From Pseudomonadota bacterium (GTDB taxonomy: Bacteria; Pseudomonadota; Gammaproteobacteria; Pseudomonadales; Pseudomonadaceae): a stretch of DNA of 16,626 nt. Within the stretch, counting starts at the first letter, position 1. The number at the start of each line of letters is the position of its first letter. Both the position numbers and the translations under genes were made by a program. The notes beneath the pieces are model-generated. The model was not told the origin of the DNA. It did no database searches and saw only the letters and a program-made list of their open reading frames with translations. The stretch covers positions 1 through 16,626 of the forward strand of contig JAEYXX010000074.1 in NCBI GenBank assembly GCA_023431055.1, in the 5' to 3' direction. Below, piece by piece: positions 1 through 7,027 of the stretch.

Positions 1-358
1 GATACAGGTTGCGTCGCTCATCGCCGCCCAGGCGCGCCTTTTTCAGCAGCGCCAGAGCTTCGTCCATACGCTGGCGCAGGGTCGCCAGCTCCTCGGCGGT
101 GGCTACACTGGCGGCATCCGGTGCTGCCTGTGCCGCCAGGCCGTCGAGTACCTTGCGTTCCTGCTGGCGCTCGCGCAGCAGACAGAACAGGCGCCAGCCG
201 AGCCACAGGGCGAACAGCAGGATGATCAGCGTCCAGCGCGTCCAGGCCGGCTGCAATGCATTGAGCAGGGGGCCGACGAACCAGATGATCAGGCTCAGGG
301 CGATCAGCCCGAGCACGGGGATGACCCAGCGGGTGATGAATCCGAACAGCGCCTTCAC
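1..358 (-). CDS. tssM: TssM (IcmF-like) T6SS inner-membrane protein, N-terminal part only
   Basis: This is the first ~119 residues of the large TssM/IcmF protein; the rest lies beyond the window start. TssM spans the inner membrane, bridges to the TssJ lipoprotein and, with TssL, forms the trans-envelope channel. The start is a GTG whose bases overlap the tssL stop codon (GTGA, 355-358), with a GGAG-type ribosome site just upstream inside the tssL end, so translation is probably coupled. The translated start reads V/M-KALFGFITRW, followed by two hydrophobic helices at about residues 10-32 (containing LSLIIWFVGPLL) and 43-62 (containing LIILLFALWLGW), then a charged, helical cytoplasmic stretch (ATLRQRMDEALALLKKARLG). 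This two-helix hairpin at the N-terminus is typical of TssM. Position as last visible gene of the fha-tssJ-tssK-tssL operon supports the call. Identification rests on topology and context because the catalytic-like and periplasmic parts are not visible. Confidence 0.88.
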   Translation of the reverse strand, partial: MKALFGFITRWVIPVLGLIALSLIIWFVGPLLNALQPAWTRWTLIILLFALWLGWRLFCLLRERQQERKVLDGLAAQAAPDAASVATAEELATLRQRMDEALALLKKARLGGDERRNLY

Positions 359-1686
359 TCCACACCCTCCGCCAGCACGGTGATTTCTACCCGGCGATTC
401 TTCGCCCTTCCTTCGGCCGTGGCATTGGATGCCAGCGGTTCGGTGTCGCTCAGGCCTTCGGCGCTGAAGCGCTCGGCCTGGCCGGTGCGCGCTGCGAGAA
501 TCTGCAGCACCTCCTCGGCACGGGCACGCGACAGTGCCCAGTTGGAGGGGAAGCGCAGCGTGGCGATAGGCTGGTTGTCGCTGTGGCCGGTGATGCGCAC
601 CTGGCCCTTGACCTTGGCAACCGCCTCGGCGATGCGCAGCAGCAACGGCTGGAAGTCGTCACGGATGCTGGCGCTGCCGGAGCTGAACAGCTCGTCGCCG
701 CGGATGGTCACCACCGAACGGTCGACGCCATCCTCGACCGCCACGCGGTTGGCGCGGATGTCTTCGGCAAGGAAGGTGGCCAGGCGCGGGCGCTCCACTA
801 CACGCGGTTTCACCACGGCTGGTTCGATGCTCTGCACCGGCACCTCGCCCAGGGCGTGGATCTGGCGGAATACCGGTTCGGCGTCGGCCGCCAGGATCAT
901 CCGCAGCGTCATCAGCAGCATCAGCAACAACGCCAGCGCTACGGCCAGGCCGACCCAGGGCGGCAGCAGTCGTGACAGACGATCCGGCGCCACGCTGACC
1001 CCGCGCCAGTGCGGCGACAGCTCGTGTTCGCGCTCGCCTCGCACGCTGCGCAGGGTCGCGGCGGTGCGCTCGCGCAGCGCCTCCAGCTGGCTGCGACCGT
1101 CATGCATGACCCGATAGCGACCCTCGAAGCCGAGACTGGTGCACAGGTACAGCAGCTCCAGCAGATCGAGCCGTTCGCGCGGGCTTTGCAGGCAGTGTTC
1201 GAGCAGCTGGAACACCTTCTCGCCGCCCCAGGCTTCGTTGTGCACGGTGATCAGCAGGCTTTGCTTGCCCCACTCGCTGGTGCTGCCCCAGGGGGTGCTC
1301 AACACTGCCTCGTCGAGGGCGGTGCACAGCGCATAGCGCGCCAGCAGCACGTCGTTGCGCGGCACACCGGCGGCCTCGGCGCGCTGTTCGAACTGGCGCA
1401 GGTAACCCAGCAGCTGCGCGCGCAGGCTGGCCGGCGCGGGATGGGCCAGGGTGCTGCGCAGCCGGGTGAGCATGCTGAGCAGCGGCCCGGCGGCCTGCTC
1501 CAGCGGGTTCATGCCGCGGGCCTGGCCTGCCGGTAGTGGCGCTGCCGGCATCTGCAGCGGCGCTGCCGGGGCCTCAGCGGGTGCCTGCGGAGCACGGCCA
1601 CCGGGGCGCGGCATGAACTGGGTGCGATCGTTGTTCGCCGGTTGAGGTGCTGGCGGCTTGTTCAGCCAGTCGTCTTGATCGGTCAT
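355..1686 (-). CDS. tssL: TssL (DotU family) with C-terminal OmpA-like peptidoglycan-binding domain
   Basis: A 443-residue inner-membrane component of the T6SS membrane complex. Residues 1-60 are a proline/alanine-rich cytoplasmic tail. Residues ~60-230 are the DotU domain, including RYALCTALDEAVLSTPWG and the LLELLYLCTSLGFEGRYR segment typical of the family. A single transmembrane helix follows at ~243-266. The periplasmic part ends in an OmpA-like domain (~325-440) with GHSDNQPI (367-374), NWALSRARAEEV (382-393) and NRRVEI (430-435), the signature positions for binding diaminopimelate-type peptidoglycan. Many TssL proteins lack this tail; H1-type TssL of P. aeruginosa has it, so the machine can be anchored to the cell wall by TssL itself. 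The ATG at 1686 sits 3 bases after the tssK stop and its own stop overlaps the tssM start. Function is assigned from family knowledge; motifs are read directly. Confidence 0.96.
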   Translation of the reverse strand: MTDQDDWLNKPPAPQPANNDRTQFMPRPGGRAPQAPAEAPAAPLQMPAAPLPAGQARGMNPLEQAAGPLLSMLTRLRSTLAHPAPASLRAQLLGYLRQFEQRAEAAGVPRNDVLLARYALCTALDEAVLSTPWGSTSEWGKQSLLITVHNEAWGGEKVFQLLEHCLQSPRERLDLLELLYLCTSLGFEGRYRVMHDGRSQLEALRERTAATLRSVRGEREHELSPHWRGVSVAPDRLSRLLPPWVGLAVALALLLMLLMTLRMILAADAEPVFRQIHALGEVPVQSIEPAVVKPRVVERPRLATFLAEDIRANRVAVEDGVDRSVVTIRGDELFSSGSASIRDDFQPLLLRIAEAVAKVKGQVRITGHSDNQPIATLRFPSNWALSRARAEEVLQILAARTGQAERFSAEGLSDTEPLASNATAEGRAKNRRVEITVLAEGVE

Positions 1687-1689
1687 GGA

Positions 1690-3024
1690 TTAGCCCCGTA
1701 TCGCCCAGAAGGACAGGTTCAGGCCGGGGTATTCGCCCGCCACGTGGAAAGCGAAGCCGCCGGAATGCGCCAGCTGCTTCCAGTGTTCGCTGCCACGGTC
1801 GAGCTCGTAGTAGGTCGAGCCGGCGTGGAACGGAATCTGCCGCGGGGCCACCGGCAGCGGCAGCAGGTTGATACCCGGCAACTGCAGGTTGACCAAATCG
1901 CGAATGTGCTCCACCGAGCCGATCTTGCTCTGCTGGCCGAAGCGCCCGCGCAGGGTCTCGGCGGGCATGTCGGCGCGGACCACGAGGATGAAGCTGGCGC
2001 TGTCCAGCAGGCTGCGGTCGGCCAGCATGGCGACGTGCACGCCGTAGGCCTTCTCGACGATGGGAATGGCTACGGCCTTGCTGTCGATCAGCATCGACAG
2101 GGCTTCACGCAGTGCCTGCATCACCGGGGTGAAGCTGGCCTGCAGGTCATCGTGGATGTAGGGCGGGAACTCCAGCGGCCGGCGCCCGGCGTTGGAGAAG
2201 GTGGCGAACTCGCCGGCCAGCGCCAGCAATTCGCTGTACAGGCGCTCCGGGTGCAAGGGTTGCAACTGGGCCAGATGGGCGAACAGCGGCTGCGCGCGGT
2301 TGACCAGCAGCAGCAGCATGAAATCGGCGATTTCCGAAGCGCCGCCGGCGCTGGAGGCCACCACGCGCCCGGCCAGGGCTTCGCCGCGCTGATGCAGCAA
2401 GCCCAGCAGCTCGCCGCGAAAGGCAGCCAGTGGCGCGCTGGCTGCTACGTCGAGCAGCGGCGGGATGTACTGTTCGTCCAGCACCAGGGCGCGGTCGGCG
2501 CGTTTCTCGCGCACGCGCGCTACGCCCAGTACGGCGTATTCCTGCAGGCCATCGGCGGCCGTCAGCAGGCGCAGGGCGCGTTCGCCAACCATCACCGGTA
2601 CGCGGCTTTCGAAAGCCGCATTGTCGTCGCGCACTTCGCGGACCTGGCCGCGATAGCGCGCGCCGCCCAGCGCTTCACCCGCTTCGACGGTGTCGCGCAC
2701 ACCCGCCCGGCGCAGCGGCAGGGCCAGGTAGACGACTCCGTCGCGCAGGTCGTCGGGGATATCCAGTGGCTCCGGCGCCACGTCATCCTGCGGGATGTTG
2801 AAGGGTGTGCCGTCGGGCAACAGGCCGCGAGCGCTGACGATGGCCAGCTTGCCCTGTGCCAGCAGGCCGATATCCAGCTGCAGCTCGGCGAAACCCCAGC
2901 CGGCGGCTGACAGTGGGCGGCTGCGGGCATCGATCAGAGCCTCCAGGTAGCGATCATGTTGCTGGAAATGCTGGGTGCCGATGAACATGCCTTCGGACCA
3001 GATCACACGGTTGTTCCAGGACAT
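1690..3024 (-). CDS. tssK: TssK, T6SS baseplate-membrane complex adaptor
   Basis: A 444-residue cytoplasmic protein, the usual length for TssK. TssK forms trimers that join the TssE/F/G baseplate wedge to the TssL/TssM membrane complex, and is related to phage receptor-binding proteins. The N-terminus MSWNNRVIWSEGMFIGTQHFQQHDRYLE is the characteristic start of the family (IWSEGMF..PQHFQQ-type motif). The C-terminal half contains WKQLAHSGGFAFHV and ends NLSFWAIRG, a typical TssK ending. The start is supported by an AGGAG ribosome site (plus-strand ctcct at 3030-3034) five bases before the ATG. It lies between tssJ (11 bases upstream) and tssL (3 bases downstream) in the same operon. No catalytic activity is expected. 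Confidence 0.96.
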   Translation of the reverse strand: MSWNNRVIWSEGMFIGTQHFQQHDRYLEALIDARSRPLSAAGWGFAELQLDIGLLAQGKLAIVSARGLLPDGTPFNIPQDDVAPEPLDIPDDLRDGVVYLALPLRRAGVRDTVEAGEALGGARYRGQVREVRDDNAAFESRVPVMVGERALRLLTAADGLQEYAVLGVARVREKRADRALVLDEQYIPPLLDVAASAPLAAFRGELLGLLHQRGEALAGRVVASSAGGASEIADFMLLLLVNRAQPLFAHLAQLQPLHPERLYSELLALAGEFATFSNAGRRPLEFPPYIHDDLQASFTPVMQALREALSMLIDSKAVAIPIVEKAYGVHVAMLADRSLLDSASFILVVRADMPAETLRGRFGQQSKIGSVEHIRDLVNLQLPGINLLPLPVAPRQIPFHAGSTYYELDRGSEHWKQLAHSGGFAFHVAGEYPGLNLSFWAIRG

Positions 3025-3035
3025 ACAGGCTCCTG

Positions 3036-3560
3036 TTAGCGAGAGTCGAGGCGGGACGGCGCGGCGAGCTCAGCGGCGCTGGCGGCGTGGGTCCCGAGGT
3101 CGATGCGGTAATGGCTGCGGGTGCCCTGCTTCGGCTCCAGCACCACGCGCCACTGCGCCCGGTCAATTTCGCGGTAGCCGACCAGCAGGCCGAGATGACG
3201 CGTTTCCGGGGCGAGCGTGCGTTTCAGTTCCCGGGTCTGGCCGGGATGGACCAGCCATTCGTCCTCGGCCACCAGCTCGCCGCCCAGAGTCGCTGCCGCG
3301 CGTTCGGCGAGGCTGAAGTAGTCGGTCCGGCTGAATGCGGCGGCGCTGCGCAGCTCCAGCAGGCGCACACGCACCGGGGCGCTGTAGCCTTCGACGGTAG
3401 GGTTCAGCTCATCGCCTGCCTGCAGCTGCAGCACGACGCTGGTCGATTCTTGCGTGGCGGCGCTGCCGTCCATCGCATCCTTGCTGCAGCCGCTGCCCAG
3501 CCCTGCCAGCACCAGGCCCAGCAGAGCGGGCCGAAGAAGTCGTTGTCGCACGTTGTTCAT
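3036..3560 (-). CDS. tssJ: TssJ, T6SS outer-membrane lipoprotein
   Basis: A 174-residue lipoprotein of the T6SS membrane complex. TssJ sits on the periplasmic face of the outer membrane and binds the C-terminal domain of TssM. The N-terminus has basic residues, a hydrophobic stretch and a lipobox-like LGSG-C with the modified cysteine at residue 25. Glycine at -3 of the cysteine is slightly unusual. Serine at +2, rather than aspartate, fits outer-membrane sorting. The mature part contains VVLQLQAGDELNP, VRVRLLEL and LGLLVGYREIDRAQWR, matching the beta-sandwich TssJ pattern. There are 14 bases between the fha stop and this ATG. The ribosome site is weak (AAGG directly next to the ATG), so translation may depend on coupling to fha. 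Confidence 0.93.
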   Translation of the reverse strand: MNNVRQRLLRPALLGLVLAGLGSGCSKDAMDGSAATQESTSVVLQLQAGDELNPTVEGYSAPVRVRLLELRSAAAFSRTDYFSLAERAAATLGGELVAEDEWLVHPGQTRELKRTLAPETRHLGLLVGYREIDRAQWRVVLEPKQGTRSHYRIDLGTHAASAAELAAPSRLDSR

Positions 3561-3574
3561 CCTTGCCCACGCCG

Positions 3575-5005
3575 TCAGGGGCGTCGTTGACGGGCGATAT
3601 GTTGCTCATAGGCCCGGCCGAACTCGCGGCCGAACAGGTCCTGAAAATCGTCTTCGGCTTCGCGCGACAAGGTCGCGTACAGCTCCACGAACTGCTGCCA
3701 GCACTGAGCCTGGCGCGAGCCCGGCAGCAGGCTGGCGAGCCCGCCCCCCTTGCCCATGCGTGCTTCCAGTGCCTGCGGTTCGAAACGCGCCAGCAGGTGA
3801 CGGATGGCGGCCTGCACACCCGCCATGACGGCCAGTTGATGGGCGCGCAGGTCCTCGAAACCGTCCTGCACGGCCTGATCCGCCGGCATGAACGCCGAGT
3901 TGCCGCCACGCAGCAACAGGAGCAGGGCTTCTTCGGCGTTGGGCGCGAACTTCAGCGGGTTGTTTTCCACCGGCTGCACCATGGTCTGCTGCAGGCGGAA
4001 CTCGCCCTTGAGGCTGCTGCGCGCCCGCAGTACATCGATCAGGCCCTCGACCATCAGGCGATAACTGCGCCCGATGCTTTCCATCTGCGCGGCGGCCTGC
4101 TGGCCATCCAGGCGCAGCTGATCCAGCCCGGCCCCACGCAGGAAGGCCTGTAGCAGTGCATCGTCCGGCTGTGCAGTCTGCGGCTGGATGTCTGGAGCCT
4201 GAGTGACCGGCGCAGCAACCGGAGCAGCAGGTGCGGGACTCGGCACCGGCGCAGCTGCCGGCTGGAAGGGTTCCGGCGGTGGGGCATGTTCCGGCAAGGG
4301 TGCAGCTGGAGCGGCTGCCGGCCCGATGTCATCGAACAGGTTCCAGTCATCCGGGATCAGGCCCGGGGCGCTGGGGGTGGGTTGGGGTTCGATGGGCGGG
4401 GCAGGAGCCTTGAATTCCGGCGGTCGGAAGTCATGCTGCTGCGCGGGCACATGGTCGGCGACGGGGGCCGGCGCAGCAGCTGTGCTCGGGCCGAGAAAAT
4501 CGAACAGATCGGGCAATGTCTCGTGCGGAGCGACGCTTTGCAGGTGGGCGCTGGCCGAGGCATCGAAGGGGTTGGCCGGTGCCTCGAAAGGGTTGCTCGG
4601 AGCGGCCTGCTGGTTGGCCATCAGCGCTTCGAAACTGCTTGCGGACGCTGCACTGGAAAACGGCGCGGAGCCTTCTGCAATGGAACTTTCCAGCGCTACT
4701 TCAATTTCGTATTCACCGATTCGAATAACTTCGCCATGCTGCAGAAGTTCGCTGTTGCCGCGTTGCATGCGAATACCGGCCTTGACCAGCTCGACACCAT
4801 TGGTGCTGTTGTCGGTGATGTAGTAGCGACCGTCCTTGTTTTGTACAAGGCAATGTTTCGAGGAAACCAGGCGCGCCGGGTCAGGTAATACCCAATCATT
4901 ATCCGGACCGCGGCCAATTGCCATCGCGCCATATTCCAAGGTTTTCTCGGGACATTGGCCGGGGGTGATCTTGTGATAGCTGGTAATGGTCAAGCGCAGC
5001 GCCAT
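3575..5005 (-). CDS. tagH: Fha/TagH, FHA-domain T6SS scaffold protein
   Basis: A 476-residue cytoplasmic protein. In P. aeruginosa Fha1 is phosphorylated by PpkA, dephosphorylated by PppA and promotes T6SS assembly. Residues ~20-105 form the FHA phosphothreonine-binding domain with all core motifs visible: GRG (31-33), S49-K50-H51 and NSTNG (66-70). Residues ~110-280 are a disordered linker rich in Pro and Ala, with two NPF motifs (138-140, 145-147) and two LFD motifs (167-169, 223-225). Residues ~283-476 are the conserved C-terminal domain of T6SS FHA proteins (LLQAFLRGAGLDQLRL..., FAPNAEEALLLLLRGGNSAFM). I chose the ATG at 5005, which has AGGGAGG four bases upstream; an in-frame GTG at 5035 would add 10 residues without a better site. 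First gene of the leftward operon. The kinase and phosphatase genes would lie outside the window. Confidence 0.95.
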   Translation of the reverse strand: MALRLTITSYHKITPGQCPEKTLEYGAMAIGRGPDNDWVLPDPARLVSSKHCLVQNKDGRYYITDNSTNGVELVKAGIRMQRGNSELLQHGEVIRIGEYEIEVALESSIAEGSAPFSSAASASSFEALMANQQAAPSNPFEAPANPFDASASAHLQSVAPHETLPDLFDFLGPSTAAAPAPVADHVPAQQHDFRPPEFKAPAPPIEPQPTPSAPGLIPDDWNLFDDIGPAAAPAAPLPEHAPPPEPFQPAAAPVPSPAPAAPVAAPVTQAPDIQPQTAQPDDALLQAFLRGAGLDQLRLDGQQAAAQMESIGRSYRLMVEGLIDVLRARSSLKGEFRLQQTMVQPVENNPLKFAPNAEEALLLLLRGGNSAFMPADQAVQDGFEDLRAHQLAVMAGVQAAIRHLLARFEPQALEARMGKGGGLASLLPGSRQAQCWQQFVELYATLSREAEDDFQDLFGREFGRAYEQHIARQRRP

Positions 5006-5177
5006 GTGGCCTCCCTGCCCGGCTCCTGGTAACACCTTGAAAGCCGTGAAAGCCTTTATTCATGAGCCTTTCAGGCCGGTGTGAGCCATGGTGAAACGTC
5101 CCTCAACGGTGCTCTGCAGCGCGGAAGCACGCGATGTTAACTATTGTTCCCAGATTCCAGTATGTGTTCAAGCTCGC

Positions 5178-5202
5178 AACTTGGTGAAACTTTGCCCAAG
5201 TT
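5178..5202. repeat. Inverted repeat, possible operator
   Basis: AACTTGG (5178-5184) and CCAAGTT (5196-5202) are perfect inverted arms of 7 bases separated by 11 bases. An overlapping alternative pair GTGAA / TTCAC lies at 5184-5188 / 5201-5205. It is centred about 44 bases upstream of the TTGACT box of the tssA promoter candidate, so it could be a regulator binding site. No known regulator consensus was recognised. Confidence 0.35.
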
Positions 5203-5233
5203 CACAAAGGCCCTGGACGGTCGCCATAGTACC

Positions 5234-5261
5234 TTGACTTTGTATATTTTTAAGTTAAAAA
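5234..5261 (+). promoter_or_regulatory. Candidate sigma70-type promoter for the tssA operon
   Basis: TTGACT at 5234-5239 matches five of six bases of the -35 consensus. A weak -10 candidate, TAAAAA at 5256-5261, follows at 16-base spacing (TTAAAA at 5255-5260 is the alternative with 15). The element lies in the only strongly A/T-rich patch of the intergenic region. A transcript starting near 5268 would carry all three leader hairpins. The -10 match is poor, so this is a tentative call. Confidence 0.35.
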
Positions 5262-5290
5262 ATGCGCGACACAATCGACATTGCGTAGTG

Positions 5291-5317
5291 GCCAATTAAC
5301 ATCGATCGTTAGTTGGC
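5291..5317 (+). promoter_or_regulatory. Leader hairpin 1 upstream of tssA
   Basis: GCCAATTAAC (5291-5300) pairs with GTTAGTTGGC (5308-5317): ten base pairs with one G-U wobble and a 7-base loop ATCGATC. It contains no GGA. As RNA it would be the first of three consecutive hairpins in the tssA leader; as DNA it could equally be a dyad operator. Its loop is complementary to the stem bases of hairpin 3, so alternative pairing is possible. Confidence 0.5.
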
Positions 5318-5318
5318 G

Positions 5319-5349
5319 AAGTGCCATCCAGGATGAAGTTATGGCATTT
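5319..5349 (+). promoter_or_regulatory. Leader hairpin 2 with AGGATG loop, candidate RsmA/CsrA site
   Basis: Bases 5319-5327 (AAGTGCCAT) pair with 5341-5349 (ATGGCATTT), nine pairs with one G-U. The 13-base loop (5328-5340) exposes AGGATG at 5330-5335, matching the GGA core of the RsmA/CsrA consensus (CANGGAYG; one mismatch here). This is the usual shape of the upstream high-affinity site in RsmA-controlled leaders. Confidence 0.6.
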
Positions 5350-5366
5350 ATGTGGCGCAGTTCAAA

Positions 5367-5382
5367 TCGATAAGGAGATCGA
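5367..5382 (+). promoter_or_regulatory. Leader hairpin 3: tssA ribosome binding site in a GGA hexaloop
   Basis: TCGAT (5367-5371) and ATCGA (5378-5382) form a perfect 5-pair stem with the six-base loop AAGGAG (5372-5377). This loop is the only good Shine-Dalgarno sequence before the GTG start at 5387, so it decides the start. A hexaloop containing AnGGA on a short stem is the ideal RsmA/CsrA target; binding here would block ribosome access. The element is seen directly; the regulator is inferred. Confidence 0.65.
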
Positions 5383-5386
5383 ATCC

Positions 5387-6406
5387 GTGGAGACTTCGCT
5401 GTTGCTCGCCGCCGTTTCGGATACTTCGCCCTGTGGTGAAGATCTGGAATACGACAGCGACTTTCTCCAGCTCGAGCGCGATGCGTTGGGGCGTCCCGAG
5501 CGCAGCATGGGCGATGCCATTCAGCCTGCCGAGCCGCCCGAATGGCGCCAGTTGGAACAGGCCTGTCACGCCCTTCTGCAGCGCAGCAAGGATTTGCGCA
5601 TCACCCATTACCTGCTGCAGAGCCGCCTGGCTTTGCGCGGCGTCGAAGGCCTGGCCGACAGCCTGGAACTGATCCTAGAGCTGCTCTCGCGCTACTGGCC
5701 CGAGATCCACCCGCAGCTCGATGCCGACGACGACAACGACCCCACCGTTCGCATCAACACCCTCTCCGGCCTCACCTGCGAGACCAACCTCGGCCTGCTT
5801 CGCAATGCCGTGCTGGTGCGTTCGCGGGTGTTCGGCAATATCACCCTGCGCGCAGCCCTGAACGCCGCCGGTCTGCACCCGGCCAGCAACGAAAGCCTCA
5901 GCGTCGAAGAACTTGGCGGCGCGCTGCAGGACGCTGACAGCGACTCCCTGCAGCTCACTCGCGATGCTGTCGGCCGCGCTTTGCACAGCCTGGACGCGAT
6001 CGAGCGACTGGTCAGCGAACAGGTCGGTTCCGCCCAGGGCGTGGACCTCTCGGCGCTGCAGCAACCGCTCAAGCTGGCCCTGCAGGTGCTTGGCGGCAGC
6101 ACTGCCGCGGCCGGCGCAGAGGTCCATCCAGATGACGCCGAAGCCCTCGGCGAAGCGCCGATGCAACCAGCGTCAGCACCTGCCGCGGTACGTGTCAGCG
6201 GCGAAATCGCCAATCGCGACGACGTGCTCAGGAGCCTGGAGCGAATTCTTACCTATTACGCCCGTCACGAGCCTTCCAGCCCGTTGCCGGTGCTGCTCAA
6301 CCGGGCTCGCAGCCTGGTCAACGCCGACTTCGCGACCATCGTGCGCAACCTCATACCCGATGGCATGAGCCAGTTCGAAAACCTGCGCGGCCCCGACGAG
6401 TACTAG
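5387..6406 (+). CDS. tssA: TssA, T6SS assembly/cap protein (ImpA_N domain)
   Basis: A 339-residue cytoplasmic protein of the TssA1 type (P. aeruginosa TssA1 is of similar size). TssA helps recruit baseplate parts and stays at the distal end of the growing sheath. The N-terminus carries the ImpA_N motif SPCGEDLEYD (14-23) and PAEPPEWRQLEQ, followed by an alpha-helical region containing RYWPEIHPQLD and NTLSGLTCE. The C-terminus has EPSSPLPVLLNRARSLVN and NLIPDGMSQFENLRG, the conserved ending of short TssA proteins. The start chosen is GTG at 5387, 9 bases after AAGGAG; an upstream in-frame ATG (5321) would place the leader hairpins inside the coding region and has no ribosome site. First gene of the rightward operon, probably under RsmA-type translational control through its leader. 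Confidence 0.95.
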   Translation: METSLLLAAVSDTSPCGEDLEYDSDFLQLERDALGRPERSMGDAIQPAEPPEWRQLEQACHALLQRSKDLRITHYLLQSRLALRGVEGLADSLELILELLSRYWPEIHPQLDADDDNDPTVRINTLSGLTCETNLGLLRNAVLVRSRVFGNITLRAALNAAGLHPASNESLSVEELGGALQDADSDSLQLTRDAVGRALHSLDAIERLVSEQVGSAQGVDLSALQQPLKLALQVLGGSTAAAGAEVHPDDAEALGEAPMQPASAPAAVRVSGEIANRDDVLRSLERILTYYARHEPSSPLPVLLNRARSLVNADFATIVRNLIPDGMSQFENLRGPDEY

Positions 6407-6447
6407 GCCGGCTGGCCCAGGTATGCGGGATCACGCTTTACCGTAGA

Positions 6448-6460
6448 CGGCCGGTGGCCG
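6448..6460 (+). other. Small hairpin in the tssA-tssB gap
   Basis: CGGCC (6448-6452) and GGCCG (6456-6460) form a 5-pair stem with a GGT loop in the 91-base gap between tssA and tssB. No T tract follows, so it is not a standard terminator. It may be incidental in such GC-rich sequence. Confidence 0.3.
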
Positions 6461-6497
6461 ACACGCCGCGTCGCGTCAGGCGACCAGGAGAGAAAGC

Positions 6498-7013
6498 ATG
6501 GCGAACAGCAGTTCTCAGAAATTCATCGCGCGCAACCGCGCGCCCCGTGTGCAGATCGAATACGACGTCGAGCTCTACGGCGCCGAGAAAAAGGTCCAGC
6601 TGCCCTTCGTCATGGGCGTCATGTCCGATCTCACCGGCAAGCCGGCCGAGCCGCTGCCGGCGGTGGCCGATCGCAAGTTCCTGGAAATCGACGTCGACAA
6701 CTTCGACTCGCGCCTCAAGGCGATGAAGCCGCGTGTGGCATTCAACGTACCCAATGAGCTAACCGGCGAAGGCAACCTGAGCATCGACATGACCTTCCAG
6801 AGCATGGACGACTTCAGCCCGGCCGCCGTGGCGCGCCAGGTCGACGCCCTCAACCAGTTGCTGGAGGCCCGTACCCAGCTGGCCAACCTGCTGACCTACA
6901 TGGACGGCAAGACCGGCGCCGAGGACGTGATCATGAAGGCGATCAAGGACCCTGCATTGCTGCAGGCCCTGGCCAGCGCGCCGAAACCCCAGGACAACGA
7001 GCCTCAGGCCTGA
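6498..7013 (+). CDS. tssB: TssB (VipA), T6SS contractile sheath small subunit
   Basis: A 171-residue cytoplasmic protein that, with TssC, builds the contractile sheath around the Hcp tube. Visible family motifs are the N-terminal RNRAPRVQIEYDVELYG (12-28), LPFVMGVMSDLTG (35-47), FLEIDVDNFDSRL and the C-terminal TYMDGKTGAEDVIMKAIKDP. Length is typical. AGGAGA at 6486-6491 lies 6 bases before the ATG. The 91-base gap from tssA holds only a weak stem, so tssB is likely transcribed with tssA. The tssC start follows after 14 bases. Confidence 0.97.
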   Translation: MANSSSQKFIARNRAPRVQIEYDVELYGAEKKVQLPFVMGVMSDLTGKPAEPLPAVADRKFLEIDVDNFDSRLKAMKPRVAFNVPNELTGEGNLSIDMTFQSMDDFSPAAVARQVDALNQLLEARTQLANLLTYMDGKTGAEDVIMKAIKDPALLQALASAPKPQDNEPQA

Positions 7014-7027
7014 TTCGGAAGACCACC

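Larger units (their letters stand above)
5006..5386. promoter_or_regulatory. Divergent intergenic control region between fha and tssA
   Basis: This 381-base non-coding stretch separates the two divergent operons and must hold both promoters. It is much richer in A/T than the surrounding genes, above all at 5234-5263. No convincing gene is visible inside it. It contains a sigma70-like promoter candidate for tssA, three consecutive leader hairpins before tssA, an inverted repeat with arms at 5178-5184 and 5196-5202, and a second, 6-base inverted repeat (TGAAAG at 5047-5052, CTTTCA at 5068-5073) in the fha leader. The elements are listed separately where they can be placed. Confidence 0.85.

Noticed and set aside
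18..365. 115-codon minus-strand frame at the window start
   Set aside because: Out of frame with the TssM reading frame, which starts at GTG 358 and shows two transmembrane helices; this frame is Arg/Pro/Ala-rich without structure.
1642..2910. 422-codon open frame on the plus strand across tssK
   Set aside because: Antisense to conserved TssK with no motif or ribosome site; composition is typical of reverse-strand shadows.
5182..5197. Possible sigma54 promoter (TTGG...TTGC)
   Set aside because: The GG and GC elements are separated by 9 bases instead of the required 10 and the flanking bases match poorly.
5321..5386. Upstream ATG start for tssA adding 22 residues
   Set aside because: No ribosome site, the added residues do not resemble TssA, and AAGGAG precedes GTG 5387 at ideal spacing with SLLLAAVS following as in TssA proteins.
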